Part shown: one piece after another, positions 41,848 to 50,068 of the stretch | Position numbering within the stretch: position 1 is the first letter of the stretch | How the letters are laid out: each line of letters opens with the position of its first letter | Assembly (NCBI RefSeq): GCF_049994355.1 | Contig: NZ_CP188257.1 | Location: forward strand, 2,790,001-2,854,000 | Origin: Angustibacter sp049994355 | GTDB lineage: Bacteria; Actinomycetota; Actinomycetes; Actinomycetales; Angustibacteraceae | Length of the DNA: 64,000 nucleotides | Direction of reading: 5' to 3' | Made by a program: the position numbers and the translations under genes | Notes under the pieces: model-generated | Told to the model about the DNA's origin: nothing | Databases searched by the model: none | What the model saw: the letters and a program-made list of their open reading frames with translations, nothing else

Positions 41848-42401
41848 CGCTGGGTCGCGAGTTGGTTCGCCGCGCCGGACCCGGCTGCGGCGCCCGTGGC
41901 TGCGAGCCGGTGCAGCACTGCCCCGGTCAGCACGGTGACCAGCAACGCGCCGCTGGACCCGAACAGGACGTAGCCGCGTTCGGCGTCCACGATGACGTTG
42001 GCGGTGACCAGCCAGCCCAGTGCCCAGCTCAGCGAGACGGTGGCCGCCCAGATCGCGGCTGCGCGTCGTCCGGGACGCCAGGCCACAGCCTGTGCCGCGC
42101 CGACGAAGGCCCCGGTGACCAGCCCACCCAGCACCAGCGCGCCGACCGAGTGCGCGCCGCCGGTCAGCGCTGCGGCGAGGGCGGCGCCGACCGACGTCCC
42201 CACGGCCGTGGCGAGCACCCAGACGAGGCCGATGCCGAGTCCGCGCAGGGCCAGCCACTGGACGACGCCCAGCACGGCACCGGCGACGAGGCCGGCCAAC
42301 GCGCCGGACACCGGCCCGCCGACCGAACCGGCGGTGTGGATGGCGAGCAGGCCACCGAGCGGGAACCCCAGCAGGGTGGGCAGCCAGCGGAACCAGGACA
42401 T
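41844..42401 (-). CDS. Polytopic membrane protein, function unknown
   Basis: 185 aa from ATG at 42401 with GAGGAG 8 nt upstream; the extended frame crosses the operator and is rejected. About six helices, Gly/Ala-rich, with WLPTLLGFPLGGLLA, GAVLGVVQWLALRG and GAFVGAAQAVAWRP. The repeated GxxxG-Q-W pattern suggests an internal duplication (GVVQWLALR and GAAQAVAWR). No family recognised with confidence. First gene of an operon under a TetR-type operator. Confidence 0.8.
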   Translation of the reverse strand: MSWFRWLPTLLGFPLGGLLAIHTAGSVGGPVSGALAGLVAGAVLGVVQWLALRGLGIGLVWVLATAVGTSVGAALAAALTGGAHSVGALVLGGLVTGAFVGAAQAVAWRPGRRAAAIWAATVSLSWALGWLVTANVIVDAERGYVLFGSSGALLVTVLTGAVLHRLAATGAAAGSGAANQLATQR

Positions 42402-42418
42402 CGCGCGCTCCTCAGGTT

Positions 42419-42458
42419 GTGTACGTTGTACGCTACAGAGATAACGTACGCTGTACAC
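42419..42458. promoter_or_regulatory. Four-box GTAC operator between TetR gene and divergent membrane operon
   Basis: Within GTGTAC...GTACAC, four GTAC boxes begin at 42421, 42428, 42446 and 42453, spaced 7, 18 and 7 bp and symmetric about 42438.5. This arrangement would suit two regulator dimers. It lies 17 bp from both flanking starts (42401 and 42476). The TetR protein encoded at 42476 is the natural ligand (inference). Confidence 0.75.
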
Positions 42459-42475
42459 ATGAAGGAGTCAAGACC

Positions 42476-43153
42476 GTGAGCCGCTCCCCTGCCGCTGCGT
42501 CCCGTGGCCGTCTGGCCCGAGGATCGCTGAGCCCCGAGACGATCCTGGACGCCGCAGAGCGGGTCGCCGCGGACGGCATCGACGCGCTCACCATCCGTGC
42601 GGTGGCCGCCGAGCTCGGCGCGTCGACGATGGCGCTGTACCGCCACTTCCCCACCAAGGACGTGCTGGTCGACGCGCTGCTCGACCGAGTCCTCGCGCGG
42701 TTCGCCCCGCCGGCCGGCACGGACGACTGGCTGCACGACCTGACCGGGTGCGCTGTCGCGCACCGTGACCTGCTGGTGCGGCATCCCTGGGCTGTGGTCC
42801 CGCTGATCTCGCACCCGACGCCCGGGCTGGGCGCGGTACGAGTCGGCGAGGTCGTCCTCGCCGCGCTCGACCGCGGCGGGGTCCGCGGCGACGCGGCCGT
42901 CGCGGCGTTCAGTGGGATCATCGCGCTCAACTACGGCTGGTCGGCCTTCGCCACCAGCAAGGACGCCGCTCGGTTCGGCGACGGCACGAGCGCCGGGCTG
43001 GGCGACCTGCTCGCCGCGCTGCCGGCCGAGCAGTTCCCGCACACCGTGCGGGTGGCGAGCGCCATGGCCGGCTACGGCTCGGACGCCCACTACACGTGGG
43101 TGCTCGGGCAGCTGCTGACCGGCCTCGCCTCGCGGGCCGCGCTGCAGCCGTGA
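42476..43153 (+). CDS. TetR-family transcriptional regulator
   Basis: 225 aa from GTG at 42476 with AAGGAG 8 nt upstream. The DNA-binding domain is RGSLSPETILDAAERVAADGIDALTIRAVAAELGASTMALYRHFPTKDVLVDALLDRVL; the C-terminal ligand domain resembles TetR_C-type. Expected to repress itself and the divergent two-gene membrane operon through the four-box operator. The ligand is unknown. Confidence 0.92.
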   Translation: MSRSPAAASRGRLARGSLSPETILDAAERVAADGIDALTIRAVAAELGASTMALYRHFPTKDVLVDALLDRVLARFAPPAGTDDWLHDLTGCAVAHRDLLVRHPWAVVPLISHPTPGLGAVRVGEVVLAALDRGGVRGDAAVAAFSGIIALNYGWSAFATSKDAARFGDGTSAGLGDLLAALPAEQFPHTVRVASAMAGYGSDAHYTWVLGQLLTGLASRAALQP

Positions 43154-43166
43154 CAGGCTGGACCGG

Positions 43167-43337
43167 GTGAGCGACCTGCCGAACCCGCTGCCGAGCCAGG
43201 TCGATCCGACCCTGTACAGCGGCGGCGCCGGCATCGTCCTGACGCTGCTCGAGGCGCACCGCCGACTCGTCGTACGCGGTGACCTGGCCGGACCAACCGG
43301 CCGTCACGACCGCCGGACTGACATGATCGCGCCATGA
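43167..43337 (+). pseudogene. Short LanC-like fragment ORF
   Basis: 56 codons from GTG at 43167, overlapping the next ATG as ATGA. The segment DPTLYSGGAGIVLTLLEAHR closely resembles the start of the LanC cyclase domain in lanthionine-synthetase-like proteins, which begins LYSGxAGxxLxL. It then runs into RRLVVRGDLAGPTGRH, unlike LanC, and stops. It is read as a truncated remnant, possibly after deletion; an active short peptide is possible. The gene identity rests on one short motif. Confidence 0.4.
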
Positions 43338-43900
43338 CCGCACAGCTGGACGTGCTGACCGTCGGCTACGTGGGCGACCGCGTCGCCGGCACCGTCGCGC
43401 TGATCCGCGACGGTGACCTCGTCGCCGTCGTCGACCCGGGCATGGTCGCCGACCGGGCCCGGATCCTGGACCCCCTCGCCGAGCTCGGCGTCCGGCCGGA
43501 CTCGGTGACCGATGTGGTGTTCAGCCACCACCATCCGGACCACACCATCAACGCCGCACTGTTCCTGAACGCCAGGATCCACGACTTCTGGGCGACCTAT
43601 GTCGACGACGAGTGGCTCAGCCGCGACTTCGAGGGCGGCCAGGAGCAGCTCTCGCCGTCCGTCCGGCTGCTGCTCACGCCCGGTCACAGCCCGCAGGACC
43701 TCAGCACCGTCGTCGAGACCGACCAGGGCCTCGTCGTCTGCACGCACCTGTGGTGGCACGCCGACGGGCCGGCGCAGGACCCGTACGCCGATGCCGACAC
43801 CCTGCGTGCCTCGCGCCGGCTGGTGCTCGACCTGGCACCGGCCCTGATCGTGCCCGGCCACGGCGAACCGTTCACCCCCGGCCCGACCACCCCCCGCTGA
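43334..43900 (+). CDS. MBL-fold metallo-hydrolase
   Basis: 188 aa from ATG at 43334. Metallo-beta-lactamase fold: DPGMVADRARILDPLAELG, zinc motif SHHHPDH (HxHxDH), LLTPGHSPQDLSTVVETDQGLVVC with the third His, and the terminal PGHGEPF. Length is short, and this compact form resembles human MBLAC1-type hydrolases. The substrate is unknown. Coupled to the LanC-like fragment by ATGA; convergent with the LAL regulator, 2 bp between stops. Confidence 0.9.
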   Translation: MTAQLDVLTVGYVGDRVAGTVALIRDGDLVAVVDPGMVADRARILDPLAELGVRPDSVTDVVFSHHHPDHTINAALFLNARIHDFWATYVDDEWLSRDFEGGQEQLSPSVRLLLTPGHSPQDLSTVVETDQGLVVCTHLWWHADGPAQDPYADADTLRASRRLVLDLAPALIVPGHGEPFTPGPTTPR

Positions 43901-43902
43901 GC

Positions 43903-46632
43903 TCAGCCCGACGGGGCGATCCTGGCCGCGAGCTCGCTGCGCGAGCGCACGTCGAGCTTGATGTAGACGTGCCGCAGGTGGTACTCGATCGTCTTCGGGC
44001 TCAGGAAGAGCGCGGCCGCGGCCTCGCGCGTCGTCCGGCCGGCGGCCAGCATGCGTGCCACCTGCAGCTCCTGCGGGGTGAGGTCCTCGAGCGCGCTGGA
44101 GCTGCGCCGGTTCGCGGTCTCACCGGTCGCCTTCAGCTCGACCGCGGCCTGATCCGCCCACGGCCGCGCACCGAGCTGCTCGAAGACCGCGAGCGCAGCG
44201 CGCAGCGGTTCGCGGGCGTCGACCCGACGGCGGGCCCGACGCAGCCTCGCACCATAGGCGAGCTGGGTGCGGGCGACCTCGAAGGAGTCCACGGTGCGCC
44301 CATGGTGCTCCATGGCGCGCTCGGCCCAGTCGTCCAGTTCAGGCTCGACACACGTCATCACCGCCGCCCGGGCGGCCCGGGCCAGCGACCACGGCTGGCC
44401 CTTGACCTGCGCTCTGGCCAGGTGACGCCCCGCGATCTCGCGCGCCTCGTCGTCCCGGCCGAGCCGGACCAGCGCGTCGACGAGCTCCGGGCCGGGTGCG
44501 ACGTCCACGTCGTCCAGGCCGAGGTCGACGAGCAGCCCGTCCAGACGTTCCAGGTGGTCGAGCGCCACCTCCGGCCGGCCGAGGCCCAGCTCCAGCTCGC
44601 CCAGCGCGAAGTGTGACCAGGCCACGAAGAACGCCTCGTGGCGCGACTGCGCGACCTGCACAGCCTCCTGCGCATGGGCCCGGCAGTCCACGTCGCGCCC
44701 CCGCCGCGCCTCCAGCCACGCCAACCCCGCGAGGCACCCGGCGAGGTCGCTCCAGTGCCCGGTCTCCCTGGCGAGGTTGATGCCCTCGGTGTACGTGGCC
44801 TCCGCCACGTCCCAGCGGTCGGTGGTCGCCTGGTCCCGCGCCAGGTTGAAGAGCAGGAACGGCAGTCCGCCGATCGCCGTCCGGCGCCGCAGGTCCGTCA
44901 TCACCGTCCGGATCAGGTCGCGACCAGTCTCGCTCTCGCGTAGGAACAGCGGACCGGCTACGAGCCACGGCGCAAGCGTCGGGTCGTGCACCAAGGCGTC
45001 GTCCGGACCGAGCCGCTGGACCGCCCCGCGAATCCTTTCCGGGCCGCCACGACCGGTCAGCACCTCGGCCACCCCGGCGGACATCTCCCCCAACCACAGC
45101 GCTCGCTGGCTACCGGCCCGCGTCGCGAAGTCGTCGATCCGGGCCGCTGCCTCGGCCATCGTCGCCGTGTCCCCCACGAAGAAGCAGGCCAGGATCGCCT
45201 GGGCCAGCAGTCCGATCGCGGTGTCCGGGTCGTCGTCGCCGATTTCCCCTGCCGCGCTCATCAGCACGTCGCGGGCCTCCTGCCCCGATCCGGTCCGGGC
45301 CGCGACCGTGCCGTGCAGACCGGCTGCGCGAGCACGCAGCCCAGCTGGTTGCGGGAGCTCGGCCGCCCGGGCCAGCAGGGCCAGCGCCTGGTCCGCCAAC
45401 CCGGCTTGCCACGAGCACTCAGCGGCTCCGACCAGTCTGTTCACCCGCTCGTCCGGACCTGGGCTGAGCCTGGCCGCCCGCTCGAACGCGCCCGCCGCGA
45501 CGGCGTGGGCGGAACGATCACGGGCCCGGACCGCCGCCGTCTCCAGCAGTTGGGCGGTTTCGGCGTCCGGGCCGGTCGCGGCCTCGCCGAGGTGCCAGGC
45601 CCGTCGATCCACGTCGTCTGCCGGCAGGGCCTGCGCGAGCGCCCGGTGCACCGCCCGCCGAACGCTCGCCGACGCCTCGGAGTAGACGCCCGAACGGACC
45701 AGGTCGTGCCGGAACGCGACCTCACCCGCGCCGACCCGCACCAGGTCGGCCGCCTCGGCCTCGTCCAGCGCACCGACCTGGACGTCGAGCAGCTCGCATG
45801 CTCGGGCGACCTCTCCCAGGTCGCCGCCGGACGCGGCCGCGACCACGAGCGCCGTCCGGGCGTCGGGCGACAACTGGTCGGCACGCCGGGCGAAGGCACG
45901 CGCCAGGGACGCCGGTACCGGCAGCGGTGCGCCGGGCGGCAGGGCGTCCAGCAGGTCGGCCTCGTCGGCCAGCTCGATCAGGGCCAGCGGGTTGCCCCCG
46001 GTCGCCGCGCTGAGCCTGCTCACCACCTCGCTGCTCAACCGCCGTCCGGAGGCCAGCACGAGGTCCCCGGCCTCGGAGTCCGACAGGCCGGCGACCTGCA
46101 GGACAGGCAGTCCGGCCTCGGTCAGCGCGCAGGGGTGCCCCTCTCGGGCCGTGGCCAGCAGCACTACCGGGTCGGCGGTCAGCCGCCGCGCCGCGAAGGT
46201 CAGCGCCTGAGCGGAAGGCAGGTCGAGCAGGTGCGCATCGTCCACCAGGAGCGCCACCGGCTCGTCCTCGGCGAGCCGGCTGAGCAGGCTGAGCGTGGCC
46301 GCCCCGATCGCGAACCGGTCGCCGCCGGTACCCGGGCGCAGTGCGAGCGCCGAGGCCAGCGCCTCGGCCTGCGGCTCCGGGATGCGCTCGAGGTGCACCA
46401 GGGCCGGACGGAGCAGCTGGAGCAGCCCGCCGAACGGCACCTCGGCCTCCGACGTCGTCCCCCTGGCCCGCAGCAACCGCAACCCGGTGGCGCTGCGCGC
46501 GGCGTCCTCCAACAGTGCGGTCTTGCCGATCCCCGCCTCGCCGACCAGCACGAGGGCGCCACTCTCCCCGACCCGGGCCGCAGCCACCAGGGCCTGGATG
46601 ACACGGCGCTCGCGCTCGCGGCCGACCAGCAC
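43903..46632 (-). CDS. Large ATP-binding LuxR-family regulator (LAL/MalT-type)
   Basis: 909 aa from GTG at 46632. An N-terminal AAA/STAND ATPase begins LVGRERERRVIQAL with Walker A GEAGIGKTALLE (about 31-42) and Walker B VALLVDDAHLLD. The middle (about 300-840) is TPR-like helical repeats. A LuxR HTH ends the protein: LTPQELQVARMLAAGRTTREAAAALFLSPKTIEYHLRHVYIKLDV. Such LALs activate cluster genes or sugar utilisation on ligand binding. It is divergent from the methyltransferase/hydrolase-glycosyltransferase operon across 106 bp, so it probably controls it. Confidence 0.93.
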   Translation of the reverse strand: MLVGRERERRVIQALVAAARVGESGALVLVGEAGIGKTALLEDAARSATGLRLLRARGTTSEAEVPFGGLLQLLRPALVHLERIPEPQAEALASALALRPGTGGDRFAIGAATLSLLSRLAEDEPVALLVDDAHLLDLPSAQALTFAARRLTADPVVLLATAREGHPCALTEAGLPVLQVAGLSDSEAGDLVLASGRRLSSEVVSRLSAATGGNPLALIELADEADLLDALPPGAPLPVPASLARAFARRADQLSPDARTALVVAAASGGDLGEVARACELLDVQVGALDEAEAADLVRVGAGEVAFRHDLVRSGVYSEASASVRRAVHRALAQALPADDVDRRAWHLGEAATGPDAETAQLLETAAVRARDRSAHAVAAGAFERAARLSPGPDERVNRLVGAAECSWQAGLADQALALLARAAELPQPAGLRARAAGLHGTVAARTGSGQEARDVLMSAAGEIGDDDPDTAIGLLAQAILACFFVGDTATMAEAAARIDDFATRAGSQRALWLGEMSAGVAEVLTGRGGPERIRGAVQRLGPDDALVHDPTLAPWLVAGPLFLRESETGRDLIRTVMTDLRRRTAIGGLPFLLFNLARDQATTDRWDVAEATYTEGINLARETGHWSDLAGCLAGLAWLEARRGRDVDCRAHAQEAVQVAQSRHEAFFVAWSHFALGELELGLGRPEVALDHLERLDGLLVDLGLDDVDVAPGPELVDALVRLGRDDEAREIAGRHLARAQVKGQPWSLARAARAAVMTCVEPELDDWAERAMEHHGRTVDSFEVARTQLAYGARLRRARRRVDAREPLRAALAVFEQLGARPWADQAAVELKATGETANRRSSSALEDLTPQELQVARMLAAGRTTREAAAALFLSPKTIEYHLRHVYIKLDVRSRSELAARIAPSG

Positions 46633-46738
46633 GCATCGAGTCTAGGGAGGGACCCAGGGGGTCACCCTGATGCGATCGCGGCACCCGCGCAGCCAGGCTC
46701 GATCTCGACCGCAGACGATCTTGAGCAAAGGAACGCAG

Positions 46739-47842
46739 ATGACCACTATCGACCGAGCCGATGCCACAGCGAAGCTGGCCGAGCGGACCATCGACCCCGA
46801 CAAGCTGATGGCCTTCGTCTTCCGCGCCGTCGGAGAGGTCGGCGCCACCCTGAACACCGCACTGGTCGTGATGGGCGACGAGCTGGGGTACTACCGCGCG
46901 ATGGCCGACGGGGAGCCGATCACGCCCGCTGAGCTCGCGGAGGGGACGAGCACCAGCGAGCACTACGCCCGCGAGTGGCTCAACGCGCAGGCCGCCGGCG
47001 GCTTCGTGGACTACGACCCGGACACCCGCCGCTACACGCTGCCGGCCGAGCACGCCGCGGCGCTGGTGGACGAGACCAGCCCGGCGTACCTGCCCGGGTT
47101 CTTCCAGATCGCGCACGGCACGGTGCGGGACGCGCCGGGCATCCTGGAGGCGGCGCGGGACGGTGACGGCCTGGGCTGGCACGCGCACAACAGCGACGTG
47201 CACGTCGGCTGCGAGCGGTTCTTCCGCACCATGTACAACGGCCACCTGATCGACGAGTGGCTGCCGGCGCTGGACGGCGTGGTCGACAAGCTGCAGCGCG
47301 GTGCCCGCGTCGCCGACGTCGGCTGCGGCCACGGTGCGTCCACGATCCTGATGGCGAAGTCGTTCCCGAGCTCGACGTTCATCGGCTCGGACTACCACGA
47401 GGGCTCCATCGAGATCGCCCGTCAGCGGGCCGAGGCGGCGGGGGTCAGCGACCGGGTCACCTTCGAGGTCGCACCGGCGACGGGCTACTCCGGCAGCGGC
47501 TTCGACCTCGTGACGATGTTCGACTGCCTGCACGACATGGGCGACCCGGTGGGTGCCGCACGGCACGTCAAGGAGACCATCGCGGACGACGGCACCTGGA
47601 TGGTCGTCGAGCCGATGGCCGGGGACACGGTGCAGGACAACCTCAACCCGGTCGGCCGCGCCTACTACGGCTTCTCCACCCTGCTGTGCACGCCAGCCTC
47701 GCTCTCCCAGGACGTCGGTCTGGCGCTCGGGACGCAGGCCGGGCCGGCGAAGATCCGGGACGTCGCGACGGCAGCGGGCTTCGGGCACTTCCGGGCCGCT
47801 ACGAACACCCCGTTCAACAACGTGCTCGAGGTCCGGCCTTGA
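46739..47842 (+). CDS. SAM-dependent methyltransferase with N-terminal winged helix
   Basis: 367 aa from ATG at 46739 with AAAGGA upstream. Residues about 20-115 form an HTH-like domain (TLNTALVVMGDELGYYRAMADG, TSEHYAREWLNAQAAGGFVDYDPDTRRYTLP), as in Rv2258c-type and O-methyltransferase families. The SAM domain starts VADVGCGHGASTILMAKSFPSSTFIGSDYH, with FDLVTMFDCLHDMGDP and MVVEPMAGD. The substrate is unknown. First gene of the operon facing the LAL regulator; the next gene is a hydrolase-glycosyltransferase fusion. Confidence 0.9.
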   Translation: MTTIDRADATAKLAERTIDPDKLMAFVFRAVGEVGATLNTALVVMGDELGYYRAMADGEPITPAELAEGTSTSEHYAREWLNAQAAGGFVDYDPDTRRYTLPAEHAAALVDETSPAYLPGFFQIAHGTVRDAPGILEAARDGDGLGWHAHNSDVHVGCERFFRTMYNGHLIDEWLPALDGVVDKLQRGARVADVGCGHGASTILMAKSFPSSTFIGSDYHEGSIEIARQRAEAAGVSDRVTFEVAPATGYSGSGFDLVTMFDCLHDMGDPVGAARHVKETIADDGTWMVVEPMAGDTVQDNLNPVGRAYYGFSTLLCTPASLSQDVGLALGTQAGPAKIRDVATAAGFGHFRAATNTPFNNVLEVRP

Positions 47843-47871
47843 CGCTGGCCGACCACGTGCGCACGGGTGAC

Positions 47872-47907
47872 GCCCACACCGGCAGGGAGGACACTGCCGG
47901 TGTGGGC
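47872..47907 (+). promoter_or_regulatory. Perfect 14-bp hairpin carrying GGAGG in its loop
   Basis: GCCCACACCGGCAG (47872-47885) pairs exactly with CTGCCGGTGTGGGC (47894-47907); the 8-nt loop GGAGGACA displays a Shine-Dalgarno sequence (47886-47890). An in-frame GTG (47902-47904) lies in the 3' arm. It could gate translation of the downstream fusion gene or attenuate transcription after the methyltransferase. It has no U-tract. Confidence 0.7.
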
Positions 47908-50040
47908 CGTGATCCGAGCAGGGCCGCAGACCCCGACGTCCAGGGTGTCGTCGAGCGGAACGGTGTCGCCCTGGCGTACGAGGTCTTCGGGCAGGATCAC
48001 CAACCGACGGTGGTGCTGGTGCCGACATGGTCGATCGTGCCCTCCCGGTTCTGGAAGGCGCAGGTCGGCTACCTGTCCCGGCACTACCGCGTGGTGACCT
48101 TCGACGGCCGCGGCAGCGGACGCTCCGGGCGGCCGGTCGGCGCGGCCGCGTACACGGACGGCGAGTACTGCGAGGACATCGTGGCGGTGATGGACGCCAC
48201 CGGAACGGATCAGGCAGTGCTGGTGTCAATATCCTGTGGCGGGACCTGGTCCGTGCACGTCGCGGCCAAGCACCCCCACCGGGTGCTCGGGCTGTTCGCG
48301 ATCGGGCCGGCCTGCGGGCTCTCGGTGACGGACCCCGAGCGAGAGCAGTTCGGCTGGAGTGACCGGCTCACGACCACCGAGGGCTGGGCCAAATACAACA
48401 AGCACTACTGGCTGGAAGGCGGCTACGACGACTTCGTGCGCTTCTTCTTCGACAAGATGTACCCCGAGCTGCACTCCACCAAGCAGCGCGAGGACTGCGT
48501 CGGCTGGGCGCACGAGATCTCACCGGCGACCCTCGCCGACACCACCGCCGGGCGGCTGGGCGTGGACGGCGCGGTCCGTGAGCCGCTGGAGCCGTTGTGC
48601 GCCAAGGTGACCTGCCCGGTGGTGGTCGTGCACGGGACGAATGACCAGATCCGCTCGCACGCCATCGGCGAGAAGCTGGCCGAGCTCACCGGCGGTTCCC
48701 TGGTGCTGCTCGAGGGTTCCGGCCATGGCGTCCCCGGGCGCGACCCGGTGCGGATCAACCAGCTGATCGCGCAGTTCGTGGACCGGGTCCAGCCGCCGCC
48801 GCCCGCCCGGACCACCTGGGTGCACGCCTCGAGCCGACCGCGCCGCGTGCTGTACCTGTCCTCGCCGATCGGTCTGGGACACGCCCAGCGGGACGCCGCG
48901 ATCGCGGCCGAGCTACGGGCCCGGCACCCCGACGTCGAGATCGACTGGCTCGCCCAGCACCCGGTCACTACAGTCCTGCAGGACCGTGGCGAGCGCATCC
49001 ACCCGGCGTCCGGCTGGCTGCGAAACGAGTCCGGACACATCGAGCACGAGTCTGGCGAGCACGACCTGCACGCCTTTCTTGCGATCCGGCGGATGGACGA
49101 GATCCTCGTTCACAACTTCATGGTCTTCTCGGACGTGGTCGCCGAGCAGGACTACGACCTCGTCGTCGGTGACGAGGCCTGGGACGTCGACTACTTCCTG
49201 CATGAGAACCCGGAGCTGAAGCGGTTCGCGTTCGCCTGGATGACGGACTTCGTGGGCTGGCTACCGATGCCGGACGGCGGCGCCGCCGAGGCCGCGCTCA
49301 CCACCGACTACAACGCGGAGATGATCGAGCAGCGGGCGCGTTTCGCGCGGATCCGGGATCGTTCGGTCTTCGTCGGCAGCCCGGACGACATCGTGGACGC
49401 CGACTTCGGGCCGGGCCTGCCGCGCATCCGGGACTGGACTCAGGACAACTTTGCCTTCTCCGGGTACGTGACGGGCTTCGACCCAGCGGCACTGCAGGGT
49501 ACCGAGGAACTGCGACACGGCTTGGGCATCGGGCCGGACGAAAAGCTCTGCCTGGTCACCGTGGGTGGCTCGGGCGTCGGGGCGCCGCTGCTGCGCAGGG
49601 TGCTGGACGCCGTGCCGCTGGTGCGTCAACTGTCCCCCGAGCTGCGATTCCTGTTCGTCACGGGGCCGCGGATCGATCCGGCCTCGCTGCCGGCGACCGA
49701 CGGGGTCGACGTGGTCGGCTACCTGCCCGACCTGTTCCGGCACCTGGCGGCCAGCGACCTAGCCGTGGTGCAGGGGGGCCTGACGACGACCATGGAGCTG
49801 ACCGCGCTGCGCAAGCCGTTCGTCTACATCCCGCTGCGTCACCACTTCGAGCAGAACCTGCATGTGCGCACCCGGCTCGACCGGTACGGCGCCGGCCGGA
49901 TGCTGCCGTTCGAGACCGCGCAGGAGCCGGACGCGCTGGCGGAGGCGATCGCCAAGGAGGTCACTCGCGAGGTCGCCTACCTGCCGGTCGAGACCGACGG
50001 TGCGGCGCGGGCCGCCGACCTGCTCGCCCAGCTGATCTGA
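47902..50040 (+). CDS. Alpha/beta-hydrolase fused to GT-B glycosyltransferase
   Basis: 712 aa from GTG at 47902; TTG at 47839, overlapping the methyltransferase stop and preceded by GAGG, would add 21 residues that encode the hairpin. Residues 15-298 are an alpha/beta hydrolase with intact triad: Ser111 (SISCGG, atypical first Gly), Asp248 (HGTNDQ) and His275 (EGSGHG). From about 313 a MurG/UGT-like GT-B domain follows: RVLYLSSPIGLGHAQRDAAIA, DYDLVVGDEAWDVDYF, GDEKLCLVTVGGSGVG-like core and the donor loop VQGGLTTTMELTALRKPFVYIP. Substrates unknown; it may hydrolyse and glycosylate the same lipid or polyketide. Confidence 0.85.
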   Translation: MGRDPSRAADPDVQGVVERNGVALAYEVFGQDHQPTVVLVPTWSIVPSRFWKAQVGYLSRHYRVVTFDGRGSGRSGRPVGAAAYTDGEYCEDIVAVMDATGTDQAVLVSISCGGTWSVHVAAKHPHRVLGLFAIGPACGLSVTDPEREQFGWSDRLTTTEGWAKYNKHYWLEGGYDDFVRFFFDKMYPELHSTKQREDCVGWAHEISPATLADTTAGRLGVDGAVREPLEPLCAKVTCPVVVVHGTNDQIRSHAIGEKLAELTGGSLVLLEGSGHGVPGRDPVRINQLIAQFVDRVQPPPPARTTWVHASSRPRRVLYLSSPIGLGHAQRDAAIAAELRARHPDVEIDWLAQHPVTTVLQDRGERIHPASGWLRNESGHIEHESGEHDLHAFLAIRRMDEILVHNFMVFSDVVAEQDYDLVVGDEAWDVDYFLHENPELKRFAFAWMTDFVGWLPMPDGGAAEAALTTDYNAEMIEQRARFARIRDRSVFVGSPDDIVDADFGPGLPRIRDWTQDNFAFSGYVTGFDPAALQGTEELRHGLGIGPDEKLCLVTVGGSGVGAPLLRRVLDAVPLVRQLSPELRFLFVTGPRIDPASLPATDGVDVVGYLPDLFRHLAASDLAVVQGGLTTTMELTALRKPFVYIPLRHHFEQNLHVRTRLDRYGAGRMLPFETAQEPDALAEAIAKEVTREVAYLPVETDGAARAADLLAQLI

Positions 50041-50068
50041 CACGGGCACGACCGGCCTGGAGCGTGTC
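50039..50068. terminator. Weak hairpin at convergent gene ends
   Basis: GACACG (50039-50044) and CGTGTC (50063-50068) bracket an 18-nt GC-rich loop exactly between the fusion gene stop and the SDR stop. Possible bidirectional terminator; the stem is only 6 bp. Confidence 0.35.
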
